Positions 1 to 11,644 of a stretch of DNA of 64,000 bases are shown here, piece after piece. Positions within the stretch are counted from its first letter, which is position 1. Every line of letters starts with the position of its first letter. Origin of the DNA: Cytophagales bacterium Alg240-R148 (GTDB lineage: Bacteria > Bacteroidota > Bacteroidia > Cytophagales > Cyclobacteriaceae). The notes under the pieces are model-generated. The model was not told where the DNA came from and did not search any database. It saw only the letters and a list, made by a program, of their open reading frames with translations. The DNA lies in NCBI GenBank assembly GCA_900537185.1, contig LS999826.1:1-64000 (forward strand), in the 5' to 3' direction. The position numbers and the translations under genes were made by a program.

Positions 1-1848
<1,848 letters not shown>

Positions 1849-1959
1849 ATTAGAGTGTTTCAATGATTAATTCTTTTAACAGTGTGTTTTTGTTTATTTT
1901 CCTATTGGGAGTATAAACAAAGAACTAAAAATATTAACTCGCTAAAGCGATCAAGACCT

Positions 1960-2071
<112 letters not shown>

Positions 2072-2078
2072 TATTATC

Positions 2079-2110
2079 AAACCCTTCTAGGAAACTGGAA
2101 GGGTTTTTTT
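2079..2110 (+). terminator. Intrinsic terminator of the rRNA operon
   Basis: A perfect 10-bp stem, ACCCTTCTAG pairing with CTGGAAGGGT (one G-U), is closed by a GAAA tetraloop and followed by seven T. It sits 8 bases after the 5S rRNA, where an rRNA operon terminator is expected. Confidence 0.93.
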
Positions 2111-2320
2111 ATGCCCTATGGTTTTTGTCGATTGGAAGAGAATCATTGGATAAAAGTACTAAGGTATTTTTAGTTATAAAGAATTTGCATTAAAAAAAGT
2201 GGTGGGGATATGGTTAATCCCACTTATCAGCAGATAGTGTAATAAATTAACTTAAGTTTCTTGTTTTATTGTTGTTTAAGGTTAATAAAGTATTGTATTG
2301 ATTTTTATTAATCATTAAAT

Positions 2321-2345
2321 CCCCCATATTGGGGGGTAATATTTT
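2321..2345 (+). promoter_or_regulatory. GC-rich hairpin just upstream of the SusC gene
   Basis: The palindrome CCCCCATATTGGGGG (2321-2335) forms a 6-bp stem in an otherwise AT-rich leader. It is followed by TAATATTTTTTA and lies about 30 bases before the SusC start codon. It resembles a weak intrinsic terminator or attenuator in the mRNA leader. The rest of the 2111-2367 gap shows no gene. A regulatory role is inferred only from position and shape. Confidence 0.4.
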
Positions 2346-2367
2346 TTAAAATATTTAACCTAAACAC

Positions 2368-5300
2368 ATGAAAAGAAATCTACTAATCGGATTTCTTGCG
2401 CTGTTATTGTCTGGATTTCAGGCGTTTGCGCAAGAACGTACCGTATCGGGAAGGGTCACCTCAGAAGAGGATGGCTCTGGTTTACCCGGTGTGAATGTTG
2501 TAGTCTCAGGAACTACTATCGGAACCATTACAGATGTAAATGGTAATTATGACGTTTCCATACCAGAAGGAAATGTAACCCTAGTATTCTCATTTGTAGG
2601 ACTGGCCACAAAAGAATTAGAAGTGGGAGCTACTTCTGTACTTAATGTGCAAATGTCTGCCGATGTTACGCAATTAAGCGAAGTGGTGGTAACTGCACTA
2701 GGAGTAGAACGGGAAAAAGCCACCCTTTCCTATGCATCACAAGAAATTAATACAGATCAGCTGAACATCACCCAAGACAGCAATCTAAAAACTGCATTGG
2801 CAGGAAAAGTAGCTGGTGTTCAAATTAATGGGCAAGCAGGATCTAAATTGGGGCAATTTGGAAAGATTAGAATTCGTGGAGCCATATCCTTGACAACAGA
2901 CAACGACCCTCTGTATGTTGTAGATGGTGTTCCTACCGATCCAAATTCAGTAGACATGGACAATGTAGCCAGTGTAAATGTATTAAAAGGGCCAAATGCA
3001 ACGGCACTATACGGACAGAGGGCGGATGCAGGAGTAGTGGTAATCACTACAAAGAAAGGTAAAAATGGCATGGCCGTAGAATTTGTAAGTTCGGTCACAT
3101 GGGATAAAGTATCTTACTTACCCAACCAACAAAACTTATATGGCAAGGGGTATGAGGGCGAAGCCTCTTTTGATACATTCGACTTTGCCTCAAATGCTTA
3201 CCCGGAGGCTTGGCAGGTATTTGATGGCAAAAGATTCATTACGGGAGCCAATAACTATGCAGATGAAAGTTGGGGGCCTAAATTTGATGGAGGAGAATAT
3301 GTTCCGTGGTATGCTTTTTGGCCTGATAGCCCTTACTATGGTCAAACAGCCAACTACACAGCACAAGAAGACAACGTAAAAGAATTTTACGAGACTGGGA
3401 GAACCGTGAAAAATACAATTTCTGTGAGTGGCGGCGGGGAGGACTACAATGCAAGATTGTCTTATACCAATTTAAGCCAGAATGGAATAACACCATACAC
3501 TAATTTAAAGAAACATTTTATTAGCACCAATTTCGATTTTAATGTAACGGACAAATTTAACATTTCTACGAATTTAAGAGTGACCAGCTCGGAAATAAAA
3601 GGAGACTTTGATGATGGTTACGGGAACCAAACTTCTGGCACCTTTAATTCTTGGTTTGCTCGAGATACCGAAATGTCCAAATTAAGAGAATTAAAAGATT
3701 TACAAACCATAGATGGCCATTCGGCCTCTTGGAATTGGTGGGGGCCTGAATATTATACCAATGGAGGTGGCTTTAAAAAAGCAGCATTTTGGTTCAACCC
3801 ATTTACATTTTTGGAGCAATACGAGCAAATAAGAAAGGAGAACGTGTTGGTTGGAAGCGTAACAGCTACCTACCAGATAACAGAAGAATTAGAAATTTCT
3901 GCAGTGGCTTCAAGAGACCAATCCAATTACAACTTTAATTTCCGCTTTCCTTTTTATTTATCTAATTCTGCAGCACCAGAATTATACAATGCTTGGATTA
4001 ACAGTTTCGGAACTTACGAAAGACACAGATCCGAAAATAACTTTAGCGCCATGTTAAAGTATAAAAAGAAATTTGGCGACATAGATGTTGCTGCCTTTTT
4101 TGGTGGGAATTTAAGAAGAGATAAGTATAGAAATTTTTCTGCTCAAATGAATCCTGGCGCTAAATCCGGTGGGTTGATCATCCCAGATGTATATTCATTT
4201 TCAAATGCCGGTGAAATTCCAACACCAACAACCTATGTGAGTGAAAAGCATGTGAATAGTGTTTTTGGTAATGTGTCACTAGGATACAAAGATTATTTGT
4301 ATTTGGATATGAGTGCTAGGAAAGACTGGAGTTCTGCTTTGCCATCTACCAACAACGGGTATTTTTATCCGTCGATAGGAGCAAGTTTTATTTTCTCTGA
4401 ATTACTGGACGGGCTAGATGCATTGTCCTTTGGTAAAATACGAGGTGGCTGGGCACAGGTAGGCAACGATGTAAATGCCTTGGCACTTAGTCCATTGTAT
4501 GCAACGTCCAACAAACCTTTCGGAGGGGAACAAGTGCTTATGTACAACCCAACTTCTGTGGTAGCAGAAGGCATAAAGCCCGCAATAAATTCTTCGATAG
4601 AAGCAGGTCTAGATGCTAGGTTTATTAACAACCGAGTAGGGCTGGCTTTTACCTATTACAAAGAAAATAGGAAAGATGAAATCATTCCGGTAACCATTCC
4701 AACAGCATCTGGTTATAACAGCGTATTACAAAACGCAGGGGAATCTCAAAGGTCAGGAGTTGAAATAACACTGGACGGGGATGCGGTACGCGCAGGGAGT
4801 TTTACATGGAATGTTGTGTTCAACTATGCTAGGAATCGAACCAAAGTAATAAGCTTGCCAGGAGATTTGGACGCTATTGGTGCACCTGGTGGAAGTGATG
4901 ATTGGAATTTTGTAACCATGACCCATCAATTGGGCAACAATTGGGGGCAACTAAAGGGAATAGGGTATGCTAGAGACGAAGCAGGCAATAAAATAATTCA
5001 ACCAAGTGGACTCTACAAAACAGAAGCCGATGTTTATTTTGGCTCGGTATTGCCGGACTTTACAGGTGGGTTTATAAATAATTTTAGATTTAAAAATGTA
5101 ACACTAACAGCAGCCATTGACTTTCAAAAAGGAGGCCACTTCTTTTCATTATCTGAAATGTGGGGAAGGTATTCTGGGTTGTTGGTTGAAACTGCTGAAA
5201 CCAATGAGAACGGTAAAAATGTACGCGATGCAGTTGCAGAAGGTGGTGGTGTACGTGTAATTGGAGTGGATGAAGGTGGTGCTCCTGTAGATCAATTTGT

Positions 5301-5601
5301 AGAAGGGTACGATTATTTTCATCAATTTCAAGCCAATACCTTGGCTGAAGAATTTGTGCATGATGCCAGTTATGTGAAATTAAGAGATATAAGTTTGACC
5401 TATGATTTTACCAGTATGATAAAAAAGGGTTTTGTTAAAGGAGCATCTTTGAGTTTAGTAGCCCGGAATATTTGGTTGATAGCTGTGTCAAAAGAAAATA
5501 AACACGGTTGGGACCCTTCAGAACTTTCTCAGACTTACGGCGAAAGTGGGCAAGTACCAGGTACAAGAAGTTATGGATTTAATATAAGATTAAACTTTTA
5601 A
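2368..5601 (+). CDS. SusC/RagA-family TonB-dependent outer-membrane receptor
   Basis: This 1077-residue outer-membrane transporter is the channel half of a SusC/SusD nutrient uptake pair powered by TonB. A signal peptide (about residues 1-22, ending AFAQ) is followed by a CarboxypepD_reg-like domain (about 24-100), a TonB-box-like LSEVVVTALG, and a plug domain with the SusC signature PLYVVDGVPTDP. The rest is a beta-barrel ending in aromatic Phe, as needed for barrel insertion. The motif NAGESQRSGVEI near the middle of the barrel is also typical of SusC. The SusD partner starts 5 bases downstream, so the two are co-transcribed. No glycosidase, peptidase or regulator is adjacent, so the substrate cannot be named. 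A leader hairpin lies just upstream. Confidence 0.95.
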   Translation: MKRNLLIGFLALLLSGFQAFAQERTVSGRVTSEEDGSGLPGVNVVVSGTTIGTITDVNGNYDVSIPEGNVTLVFSFVGLATKELEVGATSVLNVQMSADVTQLSEVVVTALGVEREKATLSYASQEINTDQLNITQDSNLKTALAGKVAGVQINGQAGSKLGQFGKIRIRGAISLTTDNDPLYVVDGVPTDPNSVDMDNVASVNVLKGPNATALYGQRADAGVVVITTKKGKNGMAVEFVSSVTWDKVSYLPNQQNLYGKGYEGEASFDTFDFASNAYPEAWQVFDGKRFITGANNYADESWGPKFDGGEYVPWYAFWPDSPYYGQTANYTAQEDNVKEFYETGRTVKNTISVSGGGEDYNARLSYTNLSQNGITPYTNLKKHFISTNFDFNVTDKFNISTNLRVTSSEIKGDFDDGYGNQTSGTFNSWFARDTEMSKLRELKDLQTIDGHSASWNWWGPEYYTNGGGFKKAAFWFNPFTFLEQYEQIRKENVLVGSVTATYQITEELEISAVASRDQSNYNFNFRFPFYLSNSAAPELYNAWINSFGTYERHRSENNFSAMLKYKKKFGDIDVAAFFGGNLRRDKYRNFSAQMNPGAKSGGLIIPDVYSFSNAGEIPTPTTYVSEKHVNSVFGNVSLGYKDYLYLDMSARKDWSSALPSTNNGYFYPSIGASFIFSELLDGLDALSFGKIRGGWAQVGNDVNALALSPLYATSNKPFGGEQVLMYNPTSVVAEGIKPAINSSIEAGLDARFINNRVGLAFTYYKENRKDEIIPVTIPTASGYNSVLQNAGESQRSGVEITLDGDAVRAGSFTWNVVFNYARNRTKVISLPGDLDAIGAPGGSDDWNFVTMTHQLGNNWGQLKGIGYARDEAGNKIIQPSGLYKTEADVYFGSVLPDFTGGFINNFRFKNVTLTAAIDFQKGGHFFSLSEMWGRYSGLLVETAETNENGKNVRDAVAEGGGVRVIGVDEGGAPVDQFVEGYDYFHQFQANTLAEEFVHDASYVKLRDISLTYDFTSMIKKGFVKGASLSLVARNIWLIAVSKENKHGWDPSELSQTYGESGQVPGTRSYGFNIRLNF

Positions 5602-5606
5602 GAGAC

Positions 5607-7109
5607 ATGTTAAAAATATCTAAAAAAATACTATTATTATTTCTGATGTTCGCAACATTGGATGCTTGTAAGAATGTTGATTTCGGAGAGGTTAATGTGA
5701 ATGAAAATGGTGCTGCATCTCCAGATGCAGCAGGATTGTTGGCAGGGGCAATCATGCGTTACGGAACCTATTCTGGTAGAAATGGACTGACCAGACCAAC
5801 TTTATATGTACAATACCAATCTCAAGTCACCTATACTTCAGAGTCCAGATACGATGAAGTGCCTGCTGGGTGGGGAACCTATTATGTTTCAATCTTAAAC
5901 AATTTGCAATCGGTAATTGAGTTGAATGAGAACGAAGAAAACCATACTGCAACCTTGTTGTCACAAGGAGATCCTGCCAACCAAATTGGTGTTTCAAAGA
6001 TAATGAAAGCCATTGTTTTCAAAAGGGTCACCGATACCTATGGCGATGTGTCTTTTACGGAAGCTTTATTAGGCAATGCAGCACCTACTCCATCGTACGA
6101 TACACAAGAGAGTATTTACAAATCCATATTGGAGGACTTAAAAACAGGAAGGGATATGTTGGATGCCAGTAAATTAGGACCTACCGGTGATATTCTTTTT
6201 CAAGGCAATGTAGCGGCTTGGAAAAAAATGGCCAATTCTATTTTGTTGCAGGCGAGTTTACAATTGTCAAAAAAATACCCGAGTGCTTCGGGTATGGCTG
6301 CAACGGAATTCAAAGCAGCTTTATCGCACGGCGCTGGTGTGATAGAGACGCTTTCGGACGAAGCTTGGTTCGTTTTCGAAGACGTAACGGACTTTAGAAA
6401 CCCGTGGTTTGCATTAAGAACAGCTGATTATTTCTTGTCTAAAGAGCTAACGGATGCGTTGAATGGAAATACTGGGACAGGAAGTTTGAGCCCGACTTCC
6501 AATTCTACTTACGACAGTAGATTGAAAGTCTACGGTACTTCTCCAACAGCGGATGGTGTTCCTTATGGATATTCGGATGAAAGTGGAGCCAATAAAAATC
6601 AGATGTCCACCGATTATTATTGGAATGCGAGTAGCTCCTTGCCAATTATGACCGCAGCCTATACTTTTTTAAACAGGGCAGAAGCGGCCAATTTGGGATG
6701 GACTTCTGAAGATGCACAGGCCATGCTTACTAGCGGTATTACCTTGTCTTTCGAGAGCTTGGAAGACCATTCTGATGGTATAGAAAACATTGCTGCAGAT
6801 GCAGCGGCGTATGCAGCAGCTAGAATTGTAGATATAGGTACTGTACCTGGAGGCTTATCGCAGGTAATTGGAGAAGAAAAATGGGTTGGCCTGTATGGCG
6901 CCGCTTTTGATGCTTGGGCCGAATGGAGGCGTACGGGTTATCCCAATTTAGTGCCGGCAACGGATTATTTAAATAATGGAAACATTCCCAGAAGGTATTT
7001 GTATCCTACAGAAGAATCCACTCTTAACAACAGCAATTACAAAATAGGGGTGAGCGCTTTAGTTCCTGCCGAAGACCACAACACTTCTAAAGTATGGTGG
7101 GATCAATAA
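5607..7109 (+). CDS. SusD/RagB-family nutrient-binding lipoprotein
   Basis: This 500-residue surface lipoprotein is the substrate-binding lid for the SusC channel encoded immediately upstream. The N terminus is a lipoprotein signal peptide with Cys21 in the lipobox LDAC. The body is alpha-helical with tetratricopeptide-like stretches such as ITKIMKAIVFKRVTDTYGDV-type sequence and the C-terminal segment GLYGAAFDAWAEWRRTGYP, a common SusD motif. The style fits the SusD-like_2 subgroup, often found with peptide or mixed substrates, but the ligand is unknown. It ends just before a bidirectional terminator, so the operon is only susC-susD. Confidence 0.93.
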   Translation: MLKISKKILLLFLMFATLDACKNVDFGEVNVNENGAASPDAAGLLAGAIMRYGTYSGRNGLTRPTLYVQYQSQVTYTSESRYDEVPAGWGTYYVSILNNLQSVIELNENEENHTATLLSQGDPANQIGVSKIMKAIVFKRVTDTYGDVSFTEALLGNAAPTPSYDTQESIYKSILEDLKTGRDMLDASKLGPTGDILFQGNVAAWKKMANSILLQASLQLSKKYPSASGMAATEFKAALSHGAGVIETLSDEAWFVFEDVTDFRNPWFALRTADYFLSKELTDALNGNTGTGSLSPTSNSTYDSRLKVYGTSPTADGVPYGYSDESGANKNQMSTDYYWNASSSLPIMTAAYTFLNRAEAANLGWTSEDAQAMLTSGITLSFESLEDHSDGIENIAADAAAYAAARIVDIGTVPGGLSQVIGEEKWVGLYGAAFDAWAEWRRTGYPNLVPATDYLNNGNIPRRYLYPTEESTLNNSNYKIGVSALVPAEDHNTSKVWWDQ

Positions 7110-7124
7110 TAATTAATGTTTAAG

Positions 7125-7157
7125 AAAAAAGGGCTTCCTCTAGAAGCCCTTTTTTTA
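7125..7157. terminator. Bidirectional terminator between susD and the polyprenyl synthase gene
   Basis: GGGCTTC pairs with GAAGCCC around a 5-base loop, flanked by six A on the left and seven T on the right. It can therefore end transcripts from both converging genes. The stop codon of the minus-strand gene lies inside the T run. Confidence 0.93.
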
Positions 7158-8132
7158 TTGTTCTCTCACAAATAAACTATCTACTAATTGCCGTAATTTG
7201 CTTTTCCCAAAAAGTACGCCCTTAATGCTTTTTATATTTTGCAAACACTTGACTCGGTGTATTTCCATTAGTTCTTGGCAGGTTACTTTGGCCTCGATTT
7301 GCTCATAAATTTCCGAAACTTTCTTTATTTTTTCGGACTCATTGGCTAATTCGTAGGCTGACTTTAGCGCCTGAATCATTTTTTTATTGCCAGATTGCAT
7401 GGCTTCTACCCATAAAATGGTTTTTTTGTTCTCAGCAATATCTCCACCAACTTTTTTCCCGAACGTTTTTGGGTTTCCAAAAGTGTCCAATAGGTCGTCT
7501 TGAATTTGGAATGCGATTCCAAGGTTTTCGCCAAGGTTGTAAAGGGCTTTTTGATCCTCCTTGGAAGCATCTGCTAAAATACCGCCAAGCTCCAAAGAAA
7601 ACCCTATTAATACAGCTGTTTTTAAGCGGATCATTTCAATGTATTCGGATCTCGATATGGTTGCCCTGCTTTCGAAATTCATATCCATCTGTTGTCCTTC
7701 GCACACTTGTATGGCAATTTGATTGAACCTTGCAAGTAATTTGCTATGGTACTTTTTGTCGCTTTTTAAAATGAGGTCATATGCTTTTATCAACATAACA
7801 TCCCCTGATAAAATTGCTGAATTGGTGTCCCACTTTTCATGTACAGTAGCTTTCCCCCTTCTCAGAGGTGCGTGGTCCATGATATCGTCATGCATCAAAG
7901 TGAAATTATGGAATACTTCTACGGCCAATGCTGTATCTATGATTCCATCGTAATTATCCTTGTATAGGTCGTAAGAAAGCAAAGTCAACAGTGGTCTGAT
8001 TCTCTTTCCACCCAATTGTAAAATATAATTAATGGGATCGTATAAATTTTGAGGCTCACTTTCAAATTTACAATTTGTAATGGCTTTGTTTAAGGATGTC
8101 TTTAACCTGTTAATGTGCGTCATTTTCTGCAA
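7155..8132 (-). CDS. Polyprenyl diphosphate synthase (trans-isoprenyl chain elongation)
   Basis: This 325-residue enzyme adds isopentenyl diphosphate units to an allylic primer. The sequence has GGKRIRP (41-47), the first Asp-rich motif DDIMD (82-86) and the second, DDLLD (212-216), which bind the Mg-diphosphate. The first motif is DDxxD without the two-residue insertion of classical bacterial FPP synthases, and Phe77 sits five residues before it. An aromatic residue there usually limits product length, so a C15-C20 product (for carotenoids or menaquinone side-chain precursors) is an inference. An internal Met at residue 4 is an equally good start. The 5' end overlaps the RNase R gene by 23 bases, so the two are probably translationally coupled. 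Confidence 0.9.
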   Translation of the reverse strand: MQKMTHINRLKTSLNKAITNCKFESEPQNLYDPINYILQLGGKRIRPLLTLLSYDLYKDNYDGIIDTALAVEVFHNFTLMHDDIMDHAPLRRGKATVHEKWDTNSAILSGDVMLIKAYDLILKSDKKYHSKLLARFNQIAIQVCEGQQMDMNFESRATISRSEYIEMIRLKTAVLIGFSLELGGILADASKEDQKALYNLGENLGIAFQIQDDLLDTFGNPKTFGKKVGGDIAENKKTILWVEAMQSGNKKMIQALKSAYELANESEKIKKVSEIYEQIEAKVTCQELMEIHRVKCLQNIKSIKGVLFGKSKLRQLVDSLFVREQ

Positions 8133-10263
8133 AAATTAGATCTATTATTCGCCGGTCGATATCGGTATTTTCTACTCTAACTGTAACCAAATCGCCCAGT
8201 GTATACATTTTTTTGTTTCGTTGCCCAATTACTCTGTAATTGTCTTTGTCAAATTCATAGTAATCGTCTTTTAGGTCTGCAAGTTTAATCATTCCTTCGC
8301 ATTTAGTTTCTATGATTTCAACATAAATACCCCACTCGGTCAAACCACTAATAACACCTGGGTATGGCTTGTCTTCTGCGTATTTCATAAATTCAACTTG
8401 TTTGAATTTAATGGAAGCTCTTTCTGCATCAGAGGCTCTTTTTTCCATTTCGCTAGAATGCACACATTTTTCTTCAATTTCCTTCCTTTCTGCTGCTTTC
8501 CCCTTTTCCAAGTAATGTTGAAGGAGCCTGTGCACCATAACATCGGGATACCTGCGGATGGGAGAAGTAAAGTGCGTATAATGTTCGAAAGCCAATCCAA
8601 AATGGTGGTTTTCATCAGAAGTATACTTGGCTTTTGACATGGCCCGTATAGCCAACGACTCCAATATGTTTTGTTCTGGTTTGCCTTCTATTTCAGTCAT
8701 CAGCCCATTCAAAGAAGACGAAACTTCTTGTTCGTCTAAAGACATGGAATGGCCAAATTTCTTAGCAAAATTGCTAAAAGATTTTATTTTTTCCGGGTCT
8801 GGGTTGTCGTGAGTCCTGTAAACAAAAGGTAGTTTGTCGCTGCCTTTTACTTTGTTGTAAACATATTCGGCAACTTTTTTATTGGCCAGCAACATAAACT
8901 CTTCCACCAACTTATGGGCATCTTTTCTAACTTTTGTTACCAACTCAATTGGTTTCCCTTTCTCATCTAACTTGAACCGAACTTCGGTCGTTTCAAAGTT
9001 TATAGCGCCATTTTTAAACCGCTTGGCTTTTAATTTTTTTGTAAGGGTATTCAGTAATGTCAATTCTTTTTCAAAAACACCTTCCTTGTTTTCTATGTTG
9101 GTTTGAGCATCTTCATATGTAAACCGATGATTGGAATGCGTTAAAGTTCGTCCAAACCACTCTTTAACTACATTTGCTTCTTGGTTGATTTCAAAGACTG
9201 CAGAAAAAGTAAACTTATCTTCATTCGGTCTTAAAGAACACAGTCCATTGGAAAGCTTTTCTGGTAACATAGGGATCGTGCGGTCTACTAAATATACAGA
9301 AGTAGCCCGGTTGTAGGCTTCATTGTCTAAAATACTACCTGGTGCTACATAGTGAGAAACATCTGCTATATGAATGCCAATACTGAAATTCCCATTATCC
9401 AAATATTCGACGCTTAATGCATCGTCAAAATCTTTGGCATCTAATGGGTCTATTGTGAAAGTAGTAAGATCTCTAAGGTCCTTCCTTTGATCGAGATCTT
9501 CTTTCGTAATCTTATCTGTCAATTTGGCTGCGGCCGCTTCCACCTGTTCTGGAAACCTAAATGGCAGGTTGAATTCAGCCATAATAGAATGAATCTCTGC
9601 ATCATTTTCACCTGCCTGTCCAAGTACTTCTGATACCTTTCCCTCAGGGCTCTTGTTGTAACCTGGCCATTGGGTAATCTTTAGAAGTACTTTGTCGTTG
9701 TGGGTAGCACCATTAAGTTGCTTAAGCGAAACAAAAATATCTTGGTGGATTTTCCTGTTATCAGCAATTACAAATGCAAATCGAGGAGATAATTCTATGC
9801 GTCCAACAATTTCATTTTTTGCACGTTCCACAATTTCTAATACCCTTCCTTCTCGACTTTTCCCTTCCTTTGCCTTGGTAATGAGTACTTTTACGGTATC
9901 ACCATCCATTGCATGTAGGAGGTCATTGGATCGAACGTAAATGTCGTCTTCTTCTCCATCCACTACAATGTAGCCGAACCTTGGGTTCACATGATCGAGC
10001 CTTCCTATCAGTCCTTCAGGTTTGGTAGCGCTGATATAACTGCCATTGTCTTGTCTGATAATTAACTCCTCATCGTATATTTCGGCCACAATTTGGGAAA
10101 CATTTTTTTTCGCTTTTTTTGTTTGCAACTCCAACCGCTTGGCAACCAATTTTGTTGTAAACGGTTTGGTTACGTCCTCTTCAAATAATTTTATTATTTT
10201 ACTTTTCAAAACTTCACCAGTAGGGTAAAGATTTGGATTTTTATATTTTTTTCTTTTACTCAT
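8110..10263 (-). CDS. rnr: Ribonuclease R (3'-5' exoribonuclease)
   Basis: This 717-residue exonuclease degrades structured RNA from the 3' end. An N-terminal winged-helix/cold-shock part (about 1-220) precedes the RNB catalytic domain. That domain carries the Asp cluster IDPLDAKDFDDALSVE and the downstream motif HFTSPIRRYPD, both of which line the active site. A C-terminal S1 RNA-binding domain follows (GVISGLTEWGIYVEI). The size fits RNase R rather than RNase II. It lies upstream of the polyprenyl synthase gene and overlaps it. The start codon follows a 30-base gap after the exonuclease gene, so the three could share a transcript. Confidence 0.96.
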   Translation of the reverse strand: MSKRKKYKNPNLYPTGEVLKSKIIKLFEEDVTKPFTTKLVAKRLELQTKKAKKNVSQIVAEIYDEELIIRQDNGSYISATKPEGLIGRLDHVNPRFGYIVVDGEEDDIYVRSNDLLHAMDGDTVKVLITKAKEGKSREGRVLEIVERAKNEIVGRIELSPRFAFVIADNRKIHQDIFVSLKQLNGATHNDKVLLKITQWPGYNKSPEGKVSEVLGQAGENDAEIHSIMAEFNLPFRFPEQVEAAAAKLTDKITKEDLDQRKDLRDLTTFTIDPLDAKDFDDALSVEYLDNGNFSIGIHIADVSHYVAPGSILDNEAYNRATSVYLVDRTIPMLPEKLSNGLCSLRPNEDKFTFSAVFEINQEANVVKEWFGRTLTHSNHRFTYEDAQTNIENKEGVFEKELTLLNTLTKKLKAKRFKNGAINFETTEVRFKLDEKGKPIELVTKVRKDAHKLVEEFMLLANKKVAEYVYNKVKGSDKLPFVYRTHDNPDPEKIKSFSNFAKKFGHSMSLDEQEVSSSLNGLMTEIEGKPEQNILESLAIRAMSKAKYTSDENHHFGLAFEHYTHFTSPIRRYPDVMVHRLLQHYLEKGKAAERKEIEEKCVHSSEMEKRASDAERASIKFKQVEFMKYAEDKPYPGVISGLTEWGIYVEIIETKCEGMIKLADLKDDYYEFDKDNYRVIGQRNKKMYTLGDLVTVRVENTDIDRRIIDLIFAENDAH

Positions 10264-10295
10264 TTATTTCTTTTTTAAGAACACACTGATTCAAA

Positions 10296-11015
10296 TTATG
10301 TTATGAATTCGGTATGTTCAATGTCTCTTTTGTCATTAATTAATTTTTGGTAGACCTTTACTGTCACCTCAACATCGCGTCCGCAATAGGTGGCAATCCG
10401 ATCCAAATCTTTGGTTTCGTAGTAGGTTCTACCAACTTGGCTGCCGTCCAAATCTGATTTGCTTGATTGTACATTCAAACTTGCCGCCAATAATTCAAGG
10501 CTGGTATAACTTTTCCAATCTCCAAATTTCCACATCTCCATGGTGTCTAAATGTGCTACTTCCCAAGGTTTTTTACCTTGTAAGTTCAGTATTTCAGGTA
10601 ATTTTATTCCATTAATCAGTAAGCGCCTGCTAATAAAAGGATAGTCAAACTCTTTGCCGTTGTGCGCACATAGCTTTAAAGAGTTGTTGTTGCTAAACTG
10701 CTTTAATAAGTTACTAAATTCTATTAAAAGCACGTGTTCGTCTTGGTTGGCAATGGTTTTTATTTTTAATGTTAAACCATTGTCCTCTTCTTTTTTTGTT
10801 AAATACCCCAAGCCAATCACTACAATTTTACCAAACTCCGCATAGATACCAGCCTTTTCAACAAAGAGCTCATCCAGGGTTAAATTGGAAGGGTTAATTC
10901 TTTGTGATTTCTTTTCCCACAGCGCTGAAAGCCGAGAGGGGAGTTCTTCGAAAGCGTGAAGGATGGGGACGGTTTCGATATCAATAAATAATATGTTGTG
11001 TTCAATAATTGACAT
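10296..11015 (-). CDS. Predicted 3'-5' exonuclease related to DNA polymerase B proofreading domain
   Basis: This 239-residue protein matches the DnaQ-like, PolB-exonuclease fold (DNA_pol_B_exo2-like). The three exonuclease motifs are visible: Exo I as FIDIET near residue 11, Exo II as CAHNGKEFDYPFISRR in the middle, and Exo III as YCGRDVEVTVKVY near the C terminus. All the metal-binding acidic residues appear intact, so activity on single-stranded or frayed DNA or RNA is plausible. No polymerase domain is present. It lies 32 bases upstream of the RNase R gene on the same strand. The biological role is unknown. The gap upstream (11016-11251) shows no gene. Confidence 0.85.
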   Translation of the reverse strand: MSIIEHNILFIDIETVPILHAFEELPSRLSALWEKKSQRINPSNLTLDELFVEKAGIYAEFGKIVVIGLGYLTKKEEDNGLTLKIKTIANQDEHVLLIEFSNLLKQFSNNNSLKLCAHNGKEFDYPFISRRLLINGIKLPEILNLQGKKPWEVAHLDTMEMWKFGDWKSYTSLELLAASLNVQSSKSDLDGSQVGRTYYETKDLDRIATYCGRDVEVTVKVYQKLINDKRDIEHTEFIT

Positions 11016-11251
11016 AATATTGCTGTCTATAATATAGACAAAAAAATGGAGGTATAATAAGTTGACACATTAGGAAATTCTTAACTGTTAAGTGTCGTGT
11101 AGAAGATGTAATTGTAGTATTAAAAGTAGAAAAGTTTATTGTTACTGAATGCGATTCTTAAATGTTCAGCGTGAGGAAGGGTAGTATTACCAGTTGCTAA
11201 GGTATTAATATTTTATGAATATCAAAGCATGTAGAAGGCACTCATTTAATT

Positions 11252-11644
11252 TTACGAATGAACAATGGCTTTTGTTTTAAGTATTTCATTATAAGTAAGG
11301 TGGTCCGATTTAATACTGCCTTTTACAAAAATAAACTTTTTATCGTAAATAGTGCCTTTTATATAATAGGTGACCCAATATTCGTTGGTGAGCTGAAATA
11401 AGTCTTCTTTAATGGGTTCCACAAGCGCCGACGAAGCTGCGTTTATATCCCCAACAAAATGCCTAAGAGTAGAAGTTTTAACATCTTTGTTATTTAATTT
11501 CCCATACCCTTTGGAGGTGACCAATACATTGTCTATCCTAACTTCATTGGCATTAACAATGCGCACTTCCCATCCCTCTCCTGGTATTTGACAAAGTGCG
11601 ATCGTCACGTTCTTTACCAAAGGGATTTCAATGTCTTTTTTCAT
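11252..11644 (-). CDS. Conserved hypothetical protein downstream of lipB
   Basis: This 130-residue protein has no motif I recognise. It is cytosolic (no signal peptide or membrane segment) and begins with a beta-rich half containing VRIVNANEVRIDNVLV, which could bind a partner or nucleic acid. Its start overlaps the lipB stop by four bases (ATGA), which shows translational coupling. A function in lipoylation or in its control is conceivable from this coupling only. The start codon is fixed by the overlap. Confidence 0.75.
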   Translation of the reverse strand: MKKDIEIPLVKNVTIALCQIPGEGWEVRIVNANEVRIDNVLVTSKGYGKLNNKDVKTSTLRHFVGDINAASSALVEPIKEDLFQLTNEYWVTYYIKGTIYDKKFIFVKGSIKSDHLTYNEILKTKAIVHS

